Notes: generated from the sequence alone by a model not told the origin. 64,000 bases of DNA from BOG-908 sp963848205 (GCA_963848205.1 CAWKCV010000004.1:234819-298818), one strand, 5' to 3'. Numbered from the stretch's first letter, positions 1 to 9,216 are shown. Program-made: numbers and translations.

Positions 1-1106
1 CAATATGTGGACGAGCCCTATACAGCGTCAATCGAAAAGCGCTCTCGTCTCGCACTTCGGCGTGACTTAAGCTCACGTGGACCGACCTGACTACAAATAG
101 AGGTCGGAGAATTCAAGTCTACAGGAAAGCACGATTAAGTACCGATTACGGACATGATGTTGAAGAATCGTATTAGAAGTTGACGTAATAATCATAGTGG
201 TCCAAGCGGAGTCTCTATATTTTAGCGCCGAAACCTACTGATCGTCCGGCTCGTGCCGTGTCATCTTTAGCGTCGAACAATAGCTCCGCGCATATTTCTA
301 GCTCGGAAGATGAGCATTTACGGCTCATTTCACCTTGAGTGGCGAAGCGTCGGAAGACTTCGTTGTATTAACTGGTACCACAAAGGAAAAGCGAATCATC
401 GAGGCCTATCAAGAATGGACGATATTCCCAAGTCAAGATGCAGTAAACATGGTCCGCCAAACAATGCAGGCGCTCAAAGTCAAAGTCGTGCGTAGTTCAT
501 TCCGCTTCCATAACTTGCCAGATCATACTGTAGATACCGTGTCGTCAGCTGCTCGCGAAATGCGTCTAATTCAGCCGTGCCACGAGCTTCGTCGAGTATA
601 CTAGCGACCCAATCAACTGAGCAATGCTCAGACGCCAAACTAAGTCCCTTATAATCATCGCTGTTGTTCGAGCTCCAGTTCTACACTGCAGCACTAAACA
701 GCTTCGTTACCAGCGATCATGGTAGCCTTCGGCCAAAAGGCCCGACATAGTCGGTGTGATGCACACTCATCACGACTCGCCGCAGAGGATCTATGTTGAT
801 GGCCGCATGAACCCGCAGGCGACGAATCCGGGTTCGATGCTGTAACAAATCTGTTATGCCTCGCAATCCGCTCACTTGACGTCGTAATTAAGAAACGCAG
901 TGGCTATCTTATCCTCGAAGCGCCCCACGAAGCTGTAGTGCTTAAGATAATCGCATTCTGTCCGCATCCGATAAGTCACTCCCGCAATTGACTGAAGTCA
1001 GGCGTAGCGCGAGATTGGAGACCCCAGCGTGCACCAAACGCGTACAACGGCCCAGTGAGGCGCCCACGACTATCCAAGAGCCCCAATGACCCAACGAATC
1101 TAGCAA
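1..1106. other. Low-GC stretch without a convincing gene
   Basis: This first kilobase has a clearly lower GC content and mixed codon third positions compared with almost all of the window. It holds only short open frames. The best is the weak one at 335-604. I see no tRNA, no rRNA, no terminal inverted repeats and no transposase motif. The composition changes to typical GC-rich sequence at about 1.1 kb, where the first REP hairpin lies. It may be an acquired fragment or decayed DNA. Confidence 0.5.
335..604 (+). CDS. Hypothetical protein, doubtful
   Basis: An 89-residue open frame with a TTG start and no clear ribosome binding site lies inside the low-GC stretch. The middle contains mixed-charge helix-like sequence (RIIEAYQEW, then NMVRQTMQALKVKVV). 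An ATG with a GGAAG-type site at 310 opens another frame that ends after 61 codons, so the stretch might be a broken gene. I recognise no family. It could be chance coding potential in lower-GC DNA. Confidence 0.15.
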   Translation: MSGEASEDFVVLTGTTKEKRIIEAYQEWTIFPSQDAVNMVRQTMQALKVKVVRSSFRFHNLPDHTVDTVSSAAREMRLIQPCHELRRVY

Positions 1107-1130
1107 GCGTAGGATGGGTGAAACCCATCG
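1107..1130 (+). repeat. REP-like hairpin 1 (GTAG head)
   Basis: The sequence GCGTAGGATGGG, a short loop, then CCCATC forms a hairpin with stem GATGGGT/ACCCATC. The GTAG tetranucleotide just 5' of the stem is the guide found next to REP hairpins mobilised by RAYT transposases in enterobacteria. It lies upstream of the first RAYT gene. The flank GCAAGCGTAGG is also found at REP 4 (24219), 23 kb away. Confidence 0.6.
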
Positions 1131-1279
1131 TTTCCCAACCTAACAACAAACAACACGCCGGCCCCAAACACCCACCCAAACCCACCCCCACAACACCTCA
1201 ACAAACACACCGCCCCACCGTCCACCCCACCCCCAAACCCCTGGCACCCCACCCCCACCCCGTCCTACCCTCCCCCACC

Positions 1280-1744
1280 ATGACCAACTACCGCCGAAAT
1301 CGCGTCCCCGGCGGCACCTACTTCCTCACCATCAACCTGCTGAACCGCCGCGCAAACCTGCTCACAACCCATATCGACGCCCTTCGCCAAGCCACCCGAA
1401 AAATCCGCCAAACCCACCCCTTCCATATCGACGCGCAAGTCGTCCTCCCCGACCACATGCACTGCCTCTGGACACTCCCCGAAGGCGACGCCGACTACTC
1501 AAACCGCGTCCGCCTCATCAAAACCGAATTCTCCAAATCCATCCCCAACCAAGCACCCAACACCCCAACCCGCATCGCCAAAGGCGAACGATCCATCTGG
1601 CAACGCCGCTTCTACGAACACACCATCCGCGACAAAGCCGACAATGCCGCCCACCTCGACGACATCCACTTCAACCCCGTCAAACACGCCCTCACCCCAC
1701 CAAGCGTTCCGGGCGTAGGGTGGGCTTCAGCCCACCAATCCTAA
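1280..1744 (+). pseudogene. REP-associated tyrosine transposase, inactive and truncated (RAYT 1)
   Basis: This 154-residue protein belongs to the RAYT branch of the IS200/IS605 Y1 transposases, which nick single-stranded REP hairpins. The N-terminal MTNYRRNRVPGGTYFLTINL and the HUH metal site VLPDHMHCLWTLPEGD (His59, His61) are intact. Two defects stand out. The residue expected to be the catalytic tyrosine, in the motif xDYxHFNPVKHG, is Asp128 (LDDIHFNPVKHA). The reading frame then runs into a REP-like palindrome at 1713-1736, which encodes the last residues (VGWASAHQS) and replaces the usual conserved tail ending in YPADW. It is therefore probably catalytically dead. It faces RAYT 2. Confidence 0.8.
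1713..1736 (+). repeat. REP-like hairpin 2, ending RAYT 1
   Basis: GCGTAGGGTGGGC, the loop TTCA, then GCCCACC gives a near-perfect 7-bp stem with the conserved GTAG just upstream. It lies inside the 3' end of the RAYT 1 frame and supplies that protein's final codons before the TAA at 1742-1744. The stem is the same as in REP 3. Confidence 0.75.
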
Positions 1745-1839
1745 GCACCCATCCTATGTAATCTCCCGTCTCTGACAATCTCCGTATTCACTCCATCACC
1801 CCACTCACCCATATCGCCGCCAATCTCCCAAACACCCGC

Positions 1840-2373
1840 TCAACCCCGCTCCCCACCCCCCCCCAACACCACCTCACCCCCACTCCAATCGGCCGGATAA
1901 ACCCCACGCGCCACACACCGCCGAAACGACGAAAACGGCCAATCCACCGCATGCGTCACCAACCCATGCTTCACCGGATTGAAATGCACGTAATCCACAT
2001 GCGCCGCATAATCCTGCGCGTCCCGTATGGTGTGCTCCCAATACCGCCGCTGCCAAACCCCGCTTTCACGCCGCCGCACCAACGACGCCCGCCGCCCCTC
2101 GCTCTTCCCCATCTCTCGCGAAAACCCCGCCTTGATCGCCGCCCACCTGAGCGGAAAATCATCATCCCCCAACGGCAATGTCCAAACACAATGCATGTGC
2201 TCCGGCAGCACCACCCAAGCATCCACATGAAACGGATACCGCCCCCGCACCGCCCCCACCACCCGCCGCAAAACCCCAATTTCGGCCGTCAATAAATCCG
2301 ACCCCCGATCCGCCAAATTCACCGTGAAAAAATAACACCCACCCGCCACCCGGTTCCGCAAATACTCAGCCAT
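1840..2373 (-). CDS. REP-associated tyrosine transposase (RAYT 2)
   Basis: An apparently intact RAYT of 177 residues, the usual family size (about 150-180). The HUH motif is VLPEHMHCVWTLPLGD (His59, His61). The nucleophile is Tyr128 in HVDYVHFNPVKHG. The conserved C-terminal tail WPFSSFRRCVARGVYPADW is present. RAYTs are single-copy, domesticated relatives of IS200 transposases that process REP hairpins. This gene converges on the defective RAYT 1. A REP-like hairpin (2391-2413) lies just upstream of its start, and REP 2 lies beyond its 3' end. It is the only one of the three RAYTs here that looks functional. Confidence 0.85.
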   Translation of the reverse strand: MAEYLRNRVAGGCYFFTVNLADRGSDLLTAEIGVLRRVVGAVRGRYPFHVDAWVVLPEHMHCVWTLPLGDDDFPLRWAAIKAGFSREMGKSEGRRASLVRRRESGVWQRRYWEHTIRDAQDYAAHVDYVHFNPVKHGLVTHAVDWPFSSFRRCVARGVYPADWSGGEVVLGGGGERG

Positions 2374-2390
2374 CCCTCAGCTCACAACCC

Positions 2391-2413
2391 GGAGGGTGGG
2401 CTTCAGCCCACCA
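2391..2413 (+). repeat. REP-like hairpin 3
   Basis: GGAGGGTGGGC, the loop TTCA, then GCCCACC: the same stem-loop as REP 2, but with GGAG rather than GTAG ahead of the stem. It lies 18 nt upstream of the RAYT 2 start codon, outside the coding region. Confidence 0.7.
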
Positions 2414-2538
2414 CCACGCGACCCCATCCACCATCTCCGCCGCCGCTGCCCGCAATGTCCCGCAAGGCTCGTTCACAAATCACCAATCGCAAACACCAAC
2501 CTACTCTTCGACACTCGTGCGCAACAACCATAACCCCA

Positions 2539-3294
2539 TCACCTCACCAACCCGGACGCCCACCCCGCAAACCCCAGCCACCACCCCGTCTTCCAAATCA
2601 ACGGCGTCACAATCTTCGTTGCCAGCAACACCAAACTCGCCCAGATCGTCACCCCGTGCACCCGCCCGGCCGAGCGGAAATCCCAGGCCGCGAGCGCCAC
2701 CATGAAGAGCATCGGCAACACCATCACCTGCACCGGCCCATGCAAGGCCGGCGGCAATCCCAACTCCATCCGGCCAAACCCCGGCGCCATCATTGTCACC
2801 ATGGCCGCATACATCCAGCGCTTGTGCGCCGCCGCGCGATTCCGCCGCAGCAATCCCAGTGCAATGAATGCGCCGAACACCGGAACACTCAGCAGCGGCG
2901 TTGCCAGCCATGAGAGCGTCGGTATGCCACGCGGCGCCGTCAAGGGCCGCGCCACGCCGCCCAACGCCGTCAACGTCGCCACAATCACCAGGCAGGGCAA
3001 CAAGAAAAACCCGATCCGCCCCAACCGGCGATGCACATCCGCCCGGCCCGCCGCCATTAGCCAAGCCTGGCCTGCAAACAGCAACAGCCACGCCGTGAAC
3101 AACATCCCATGCAGGATCACCAACCCATTCAATGTCTCCAACGGATGCCGCGGCGCCAGCAAACCCCGCAGATAAAAACTAGGCGCAAATCCGGCCACGA
3201 TCACCAGGATCATCACTACAGCCGACGCCGAAAAGAACACCCGCTCCGGCCGAACCGACCAATCCCGCCGCGCCGCCAATCCCACACCGGACAT
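2539..3294 (-). CDS. Integral membrane protein, unknown function
   Basis: A 251-residue protein with about seven hydrophobic segments. Examples are near residues 20-42 (FFSASAVVMILVIVAGFAPSF), 60-80, 93-113 and 130-150. Charged loops contain RRDWSVRPER and RRNRAAAHKRWM. The HKRWMYA-type motif after a central helix resembles small, often heme-associated or DUF2306-like bacterial membrane proteins, but I cannot name the family with certainty. The start is supported by AGGAG six bases upstream of the ATG. It stands alone between the RAYT pair and a secreted protein. Confidence 0.75.
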   Translation of the reverse strand: MSGVGLAARRDWSVRPERVFFSASAVVMILVIVAGFAPSFYLRGLLAPRHPLETLNGLVILHGMLFTAWLLLFAGQAWLMAAGRADVHRRLGRIGFFLLPCLVIVATLTALGGVARPLTAPRGIPTLSWLATPLLSVPVFGAFIALGLLRRNRAAAHKRWMYAAMVTMMAPGFGRMELGLPPALHGPVQVMVLPMLFMVALAAWDFRSAGRVHGVTIWASLVLLATKIVTPLIWKTGWWLGFAGWASGLVR

Positions 3295-3444
3295 CGCAAG
3301 CTCCTGCCAGCCACTCTCACACGCCCAACACTGGCACTACTGTCCGTAACAATCCATCTCGCTCGCAAATCTCCAATCCCGACGTCCGCGACACTCCCCC
3401 CAAAGCCGCCGGCCCGCCGCTTCGGCGCGCTGCCTGAAACGCAC

Positions 3445-4767
3445 TCACAGCGGCGGCGTGTTGCTCCTCGCCTTGTCCGCCCGCTCCCGACGGATGGCTG
3501 CCTGCACCAGCGCGTCTTCGTCGTCGAGCCGCACGAGCATCTTCGCCAGCAACGCCGGATTCTGCCGGTCGGGCAACAGCATCACCGTCACCTGCCCATG
3601 GCAGCCGGCGAAGGCCGTCGTCGGCACACTCATCACGCCGTAATCCGGCTCGCTTTTCTCGCTGCTCGACACACCAATCATCGCAACCGCGCGCAATCCC
3701 GCCTCCTTGCACCCCGCGCCCGGAATCGCCGCCCCACTTGCATCATAAGATTGCGTCAGAGTCTGCCAGCCATCCCCGGAATGCCCCAACCGGGACATGT
3801 CCAATACATACTTCTCCCCCAGCGCCTTCCACACCGTCTCCAGATTAGGCTCGTTCGCAGCACCAAAATTCTCGAAATGCGAAAGCGATGCCACCCGTCC
3901 GCCCACCACCTGCACAAGATACGCCTCGTTGGGGACAATCGGATTGGCCGCCGGCTCCCCCCCGCTTCCAGCCACCCCGATCGGATTGCCCGCCAACCTG
4001 CGCGCCGACACCAGGTAGATATCCGGATCCCCCGTCTTGCTCTCGGAAAACTCGAACCCCTGCCCCATCCGCACGCGCGCATCGGCCACCCCGATCCCAA
4101 GCGCCAACCCTTTCACCGTCAAATCCGCAAGCCTGCCGGAAGCCGAGGGCCGCACCAGCACATTCTTCGCAACAACCGGCTGCGGAGCCGCAACCGGCGC
4201 AGGCAATGGCGCCGGCAATGGCGCAGGCAATACGGCGGCGGCCACAACACGCACCGGCGCCAACGGCAGCAGCGGATCGACGGCGACCACACTCGTCCGC
4301 TTCAAGCGCGACTGCGACAAAACAATGGTCACCACAGGCGCTTCCACCGCCGCCACCGCAGGCGGCACCACGCTCTGCACCGCGGGCGCAGGTGGCGGCA
4401 CCGCCTCGCCCTCATTCTTCTCGGCCACTTTGAAATCGATGTTCGCGATGACGTAAGTCTGCAGAACCCCGCGATCGTAATAACTCACGACCGAGGTGTT
4501 CCGGTACGCCTGATGCACCACAACCAACGCCCCCGGCGGCACATCGATGCACCCGCCCCGCGCCTTCGTCTCGAGCACGATCGGCCGCACATGCTCGCCG
4601 GCGGACCGGCTGCTGCCATCCGGCAACGTGAGAAACGCCAGCGCCTCCGCCTGCCTGCACATCACCCCGGGCCGCGTCGCCACCAGCACCTGCGCCCCCG
4701 CGGCCGGCGCCCATCCGCAGAACAGCACGGACGCAAACCCAATCAGGCAAACCGACCAGCGCCTCAC
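3445..4767 (-). CDS. Secreted protein with Ala/Pro-rich linker, unknown function
   Basis: About 440 residues. I place the start at a GTG preceded by GGGAGG with good spacing, giving a classical signal peptide (VRRWSVCLIGFASVLFCGWAPAAGA). A first domain contains two cysteines (PGVMCRQAEA, RGGCIDVPPG). It is followed by a low-complexity linker rich in Pro, Ala and Val with LPAPLPAP repeats (about residues 125-200). A C-terminal domain then has another pair of cysteines (GAGCKEAG, FAGCHGQ). I see no catalytic motif. It is likely periplasmic or surface-associated. A TTG five codons upstream is a weaker start. Confidence 0.65.
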   Translation of the reverse strand: MRRWSVCLIGFASVLFCGWAPAAGAQVLVATRPGVMCRQAEALAFLTLPDGSSRSAGEHVRPIVLETKARGGCIDVPPGALVVVHQAYRNTSVVSYYDRGVLQTYVIANIDFKVAEKNEGEAVPPPAPAVQSVVPPAVAAVEAPVVTIVLSQSRLKRTSVVAVDPLLPLAPVRVVAAAVLPAPLPAPLPAPVAAPQPVVAKNVLVRPSASGRLADLTVKGLALGIGVADARVRMGQGFEFSESKTGDPDIYLVSARRLAGNPIGVAGSGGEPAANPIVPNEAYLVQVVGGRVASLSHFENFGAANEPNLETVWKALGEKYVLDMSRLGHSGDGWQTLTQSYDASGAAIPGAGCKEAGLRAVAMIGVSSSEKSEPDYGVMSVPTTAFAGCHGQVTVMLLPDRQNPALLAKMLVRLDDEDALVQAAIRRERADKARSNTPPL

Positions 4768-4800
4768 GTCAACCTCCCGCAACCGCTTACGGCAGCGGCC

Positions 4801-5523
4801 TCACCCAGCCAGGACTTCGCCGAACAGCGTCTGCATTTCCGACCAGCTCCGCCGGTCCGCCTGCTCGCTGTAGCGTGCGAACTCCGGCCGCCCGAGCTTG
4901 TCGGCATCCGGATTGGTGAAGCTATGCACCGTGCCGCCATACACCGACATCTGCCAGTTCACCCGGCCAGCGCGCATCTCCTCCTCGAAGGCGGCGCGCT
5001 GCCCGGCATCGATGCTCGGATCGTCGGCACCGATGCACACCAGCACGCGCCCGCTGATGTTCTTCGCATCGCCGGGCGCTTTTGTCGCCAACCCGCTATG
5101 GAACCCGACAATTCCGGCCACGTCGGCGCCGGATCGCGCCAGTTCCAACGCCATCGTGCCACCGAAACAGAACCCGATCGCCGCAATCCGCTTGCCGTCG
5201 ACACCCGGTTGCGCCAGCAGCGCATCCATCGCGCCCTTCGCCCGGGCGCGGATCCGGGCAGGCTCCTCCCGCAGCGGCGCCAGCAAGCCCAGCGCCTCGT
5301 CGAGCTTGGACGTGACATATTGCTCGCCATGCAGGTCAGCCGCCAACGCCACGTAGCCGAGGGAAGCCAGCCGGTCGGCACGCGACTTGGCGTGCGCGCT
5401 CAGCCCGAACGCCTCGGGAAACACCAGCACGCCCGGCCGCGCCGCGCCCGTCGTCTCCGGGCGGGCAAGGTGCCCGAGCATACGCAGCCCGTCGGCCTGG
5501 TAGTCGATGGTTTCCGGTGACAT
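4801..5523 (-). CDS. Dienelactone hydrolase family protein
   Basis: An alpha/beta-hydrolase of 240 residues, the usual size for the dienelactone hydrolase family. The nucleophile is Cys119 in GFCFGG, as in carboxymethylenebutenolidase. The acid is Asp167 or Asp168 in GADDPS, and the base is His200 in GGTVHSF. No signal peptide is visible, so it is cytoplasmic. Members hydrolyse lactone or ester bonds in degradation pathways; the substrate cannot be read from sequence. An in-frame TTG nine codons upstream is possible. The 3' end lies 33 bp from the start of the secreted protein, in the same direction, so the two may be co-transcribed. Confidence 0.85.
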   Translation of the reverse strand: MSPETIDYQADGLRMLGHLARPETTGAARPGVLVFPEAFGLSAHAKSRADRLASLGYVALAADLHGEQYVTSKLDEALGLLAPLREEPARIRARAKGAMDALLAQPGVDGKRIAAIGFCFGGTMALELARSGADVAGIVGFHSGLATKAPGDAKNISGRVLVCIGADDPSIDAGQRAAFEEEMRAGRVNWQMSVYGGTVHSFTNPDADKLGRPEFARYSEQADRRSWSEMQTLFGEVLAG

Positions 5524-5717
5524 CGAGCCTGTTTCACTCCGAATCTGCAACTAACTGACATAAAAGCTTCGCCCAAACGTCATCTGCCAGGAATGGCCGG
5601 ATGGCCGGTTGGGCGGTAATCAGCGCGCAGCCGACATGCCGCCCGCAGTCTCCGGCGGCAAACGACGTGGGCCACCACGGGCGGCGCAACGCTGGAAGCT
5701 TACGAAAGGTTTCGTTC

Positions 5718-8012
5718 ATGACGATGAAGCAACGCTGGAAGACATCCAGCGCAACGGTCGCGATGCTAGCCATGATGGTCAACAACGCCGCATTCGCACA
5801 GACGCCCTACGGCGAGCCTGTGCTGACTGCCGCCACCTCCACCGGAACCGCCGGCGCCGCCGCGGCCAGCAATGTCGCCGACCAGGGCACGCTGTCGCAT
5901 AACGCGAAAGTCGCGCTGCTCCGCCGCAAGATCAAATACGTGTTCGTCCTGTTCCAGGAAAACCGCAGCTTCGACCATTATTTCGGCACCTATCCCGGCG
6001 CCAACGGCTTCTACAGCACCTATCCGGGCGCCAATCCGCAGGACCCCTACGCGCAGCCTGCCAACCAGGTAAACGTGCTGATGGGCGTCAACAGCGCGCA
6101 GCAGAACATTCTGCAGTCGGATGGCACGTTCCGCACGCAGACGCCGTTCCTGATGCCCCGCACGGTCCAGAACAGCGCCGGCGCCACCGTCCAGATCTAC
6201 CCCGAGGACTCGCTCTCGGTCGATCACTCCCACACCGGCTTCATCTTCTCGGAACACTTCAACAAATCGACCCGCCAGATTCCGAAGAACGACGCCTATG
6301 TGCTCGACGAGGAAGGCTACACCTATTCCGGCGACGCCTCGACGACCAGCAGCGTGGTGACAAAGTCGGGCGCGCCCATCACGTCGAACCCGAGCGAGAC
6401 CGCGGTGCAGGCAGGCGAACTGATGGTCGCCCATCTGGACTGCGACACCGCGCCCTTCCTCTGGCAGTATGCCGACCGCTTTGCGCTGTTCGACAACATG
6501 CACCAGACCACCTACGGCCCCTCCACCCCGAACGCGATCGCCATGATCGCCGGCCAGACTGGTGAGACCCAGTGGGCGCTGCACCCCTCCACCACCGGGC
6601 TGAACATCCCCGGCGGCCAGTCCGTCCCCAACGTCACCGACAACCAGCCCTTCCCCGGCAGCAATCTCGACACCTCCAGCGGCCCGAAGCCGCCGCTCGG
6701 CCCGGACGAGGCAATGTTCGCCGCTTGCACCACGCCCGGCCAGGCCGGCACCGCGCCTGCCTGCCCGACACCGCTGACGCCGGCCAATTTCGGCCCGCTG
6801 ACCACGGTGAAGCTGAAGGGCCCTGAGACCGGCTTCTACGCCGGCCAGCCCAACCTCACCTTCGCCAGCCTGCCGCTGTCCTTCATGGGCACCAGCATCA
6901 ACACCATCATCCAGTCCGACGAAAACCCGATGATGGACCTGATGGATGTGCAGAACGACATCCAGACCATCGCCGGCGCGCGCGGCGTGGTGAACTGGGG
7001 CTGGTATCAGCAGGGCTACAGCACCGAGCCGTTCGACGGCCAGGTGACCGTGGACACGTTCCCGTCCACCACACCGCACAGCAGCTACATCGTCCACCAT
7101 AACGGGCCGCAATATTTCGGCTATCTCGGCGACAACACGGCCGAGCAGAACAACCTGCACGGGCTGCAGCAATTCTACTCCGACGTCGCCAACCAGGCGC
7201 TGCCGGCCAAGGGCGGCGTATTCTACGTGCGCGGCGGCTACTTCAACAATGACGGCCTGGTCAGCCTCGATCCCAACCCCAACGTGCGCGCCACCTTCGC
7301 CGGCAACGACGACCATGCCAGCTATTCGGACGTGCAGATTTCCGAAGCCAACGTGGCCAACTCGGTGAACGCGATCGCCAACAGCCCGTATTGGAACCAG
7401 AGCGCCATCATCATCACCTACGATGAGACCGACGGCATGTATGACCATGTGCCCGAAGCCGTGCGCAGCTACGGCCCGGACCATCTGCCGCTCTCCGGCG
7501 GTCCGCGCATCCCGCTGATCGTGGTCTCGCCTTACGCGGCCAGCCACACCGTCAGCCACGTCTATAGCGAGCACAGCTCCGTCATCAAACTCATCGACGA
7601 ACTGTTCGCCCTGCGTCCCCTCGCCGACCTTCCCGACGAGGTCCATGGCCGCCTGATGGGCTACAAGAACCCCACCAACGACCCCGCGCTGCTGGCCCCC
7701 AACGGCACCCGCCAAGCCAATCTCGGCCCGGCCGATGCACCGAACAACGGGATCGGCGATCTGCTCGAAGCGTTCGACAACGATCGTCTGACCGGAGCCG
7801 CCCCGCTGCTGACGCCGCAATATGCGATGATCAGCGGTGTCACATCGTTGCCGCACTATAACGGCGCCGGTTGCAGCGCGCTCGGCATCACCCCGACCGA
7901 CTACCCGAACGGCTACGCGGTCGGCGCCGAAAGCGACCCGCCGCCGGCCGACTTCAACCCGCGCCCGACCGTCTCTCCGGGCATCCCGACGCAGGCTGGC
8001 TGGACGCCGTAA
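5718..8012 (+). CDS. Secreted phosphoesterase (phospholipase C / acid phosphatase family)
   Basis: A 764-residue protein of the PF04185 phosphoesterase superfamily, which includes AcpA acid phosphatase and phosphatidylcholine-type phospholipase C. A signal peptide covers residues 1-27 (ending NNAAFA). The metal and nucleophile region is FQENRSFDHYFGTYPG near residue 77. SVDHSHTG and the C-terminal metal site ITYDETDGMYDHVPE (about 565-580) follow. It probably releases phosphate from phospholipids or other esters in the periplasm or outside the cell. The start was chosen for the GAAAGG site nine bases upstream. The dispersed repeat begins 3 nt after its stop. Confidence 0.88.
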   Translation: MTMKQRWKTSSATVAMLAMMVNNAAFAQTPYGEPVLTAATSTGTAGAAAASNVADQGTLSHNAKVALLRRKIKYVFVLFQENRSFDHYFGTYPGANGFYSTYPGANPQDPYAQPANQVNVLMGVNSAQQNILQSDGTFRTQTPFLMPRTVQNSAGATVQIYPEDSLSVDHSHTGFIFSEHFNKSTRQIPKNDAYVLDEEGYTYSGDASTTSSVVTKSGAPITSNPSETAVQAGELMVAHLDCDTAPFLWQYADRFALFDNMHQTTYGPSTPNAIAMIAGQTGETQWALHPSTTGLNIPGGQSVPNVTDNQPFPGSNLDTSSGPKPPLGPDEAMFAACTTPGQAGTAPACPTPLTPANFGPLTTVKLKGPETGFYAGQPNLTFASLPLSFMGTSINTIIQSDENPMMDLMDVQNDIQTIAGARGVVNWGWYQQGYSTEPFDGQVTVDTFPSTTPHSSYIVHHNGPQYFGYLGDNTAEQNNLHGLQQFYSDVANQALPAKGGVFYVRGGYFNNDGLVSLDPNPNVRATFAGNDDHASYSDVQISEANVANSVNAIANSPYWNQSAIIITYDETDGMYDHVPEAVRSYGPDHLPLSGGPRIPLIVVSPYAASHTVSHVYSEHSSVIKLIDELFALRPLADLPDEVHGRLMGYKNPTNDPALLAPNGTRQANLGPADAPNNGIGDLLEAFDNDRLTGAAPLLTPQYAMISGVTSLPHYNGAGCSALGITPTDYPNGYAVGAESDPPPADFNPRPTVSPGIPTQAGWTP

Positions 8013-8014
8013 GC

Positions 8015-8122
8015 GGAAGGAAGCAGTCCTTTTTCGAAGAGGACCAAAAGACCTTTATCCCTGGCTGCGGGGGGCAAAAGGCTTTTGGTCCTTTTTCAAA
8101 AAAGGACTGCTTTCTTTCTTCC
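8015..8122 (+). repeat. 3'-end element, copy 1 (paired arms)
   Basis: The left arm GGAAGGAAGCAGTCC, an A/T hairpin, then GGACCAAAAG begins 3 nt after the phosphoesterase stop. After a short G-rich spacer, an inverted arm (CTTTTGGTCC, T-run, AAAAAAGGACTGCTT) ends just before the downstream binding-protein gene. Together the arms can fold into one long hairpin. It is one of 14 related sites in this window. Confidence 0.9.
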
Positions 8123-8138
8123 CTTCCCGGAGTTCCCC

Positions 8139-9146
8139 ATGCTGCGCCTATCCCTCACCTTCCTTCTCTCCTGCGCATCTGCCCAAGCAGCCGCCCAAAC
8201 TCTCGCTGCCGTGCAGGCGCGCCACAATCTCCACTGCGCGGTCATCGGAGAAGCCATAGACTGGAACAAGGAAGATCTGCACGGCAACCTCGCCCCGCTC
8301 GGCGAACAGATCTGCCACGCCATGGCCGTCGCCGTGCTGGGCCGCGCGGATGCAGTACAGGTCGTCCCCGCGCCGGCAGAACTCGAAGCGCTGAAATCCC
8401 TGCAAAGCGGCCAGGTCGATGTCGTCGTCGGTGCAACCCCGAGCGACAGCGTGGCGCTGCGGCTCGGTGTCACCTTCGGGCCGCCGGTATTCTGGGATAG
8501 CCAGACATTCCTGGTGCACAAAGCCTCGGGCATAACCTCGTCCGCCGGTCTCGCCGGCCGCACCGTCTGCTTCATCGAAGGCACGGACAACGAGCATGTG
8601 CTGCTGCAATCCATGCAGGATGCGAACGTCAAATTCCTGCGCTTTCCCTTCCAGGAAGAAGGCGAAATGGACGCCGGCCTGGTTGGCGGGCACTGCCGCG
8701 CCATCAGTGCCTACGCCAGCAAGCTCGCCGAAGTCCGCACGCAATTTCACGGCCTGGTGCATGATTTCGTGCTGCTGCCGGACCGGCTGGCCCTGCTGCC
8801 GGCGTCCATCGTCACACGCCAGGGCGACGCGGCCTGGAGTGCCGTCGCCAAGGCCACCGTCGATACGCTGGTCGAAGCGCAGATGCTGGGCATCACCCAG
8901 GCAAACCTGGCCCAGAAGGCCACCAGCGACGACCCGCGCGTGCAGCACCTTCTCGGCCAGGACTGGTCCGCGGCGCAGGCGCTCGGCCTGGCGCACACCT
9001 GGGGCGCGCAAATCATCGCCGCAGTCGGCAATTACGGCGAAATCTTCCAGCGCACACTGGGCGAGCATACCCCGATGAACCTCGAGCCCGGGCTGAACCA
9101 GGACTGCCTGCATGGCGGCCTGCTCTGCAGTGCTCCGGTGCGATAA
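8139..9146 (+). CDS. AapJ-like amino-acid ABC transporter substrate-binding protein
   Basis: A 335-residue periplasmic binding protein with a signal peptide (MLRLSLTFLLSCASAQAAAQ). Family features include the early VQARHNLHCAV segment, a central GRTVCFIEGTDNE, and the end LNQDCLHGGLLCSAPVR. These resemble the end of AapJ general L-amino-acid binding proteins. No AapQ, AapM or AapP transporter genes lie nearby, so it is an orphan receptor that works with a distant transporter or has another role. The start is supported by CGGAG just upstream. It lies between copy 1 of the dispersed repeat and a short protein gene. Confidence 0.8.
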   Translation: MLRLSLTFLLSCASAQAAAQTLAAVQARHNLHCAVIGEAIDWNKEDLHGNLAPLGEQICHAMAVAVLGRADAVQVVPAPAELEALKSLQSGQVDVVVGATPSDSVALRLGVTFGPPVFWDSQTFLVHKASGITSSAGLAGRTVCFIEGTDNEHVLLQSMQDANVKFLRFPFQEEGEMDAGLVGGHCRAISAYASKLAEVRTQFHGLVHDFVLLPDRLALLPASIVTRQGDAAWSAVAKATVDTLVEAQMLGITQANLAQKATSDDPRVQHLLGQDWSAAQALGLAHTWGAQIIAAVGNYGEIFQRTLGEHTPMNLEPGLNQDCLHGGLLCSAPVR

Positions 9147-9216
9147 CCGCCACAGGGCTTGCGTCCTCGCGCACGTCGGCGGTAACGCCCTGCACGCGAG
9201 TGATGGGAGCAGACTG

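Noticed and set aside
3109..5520. An 803-codon plus-strand frame opposite the secreted protein and the hydrolase
   Set aside because: Arg/His/Pro-rich translation without motifs, fully antisense to two genes with clear family features.
5766..7856. A 696-codon minus-strand frame within the phosphoesterase
   Set aside because: Val/Gly-rich shadow without motifs; the plus-strand gene has a signal peptide and PF04185 motifs.
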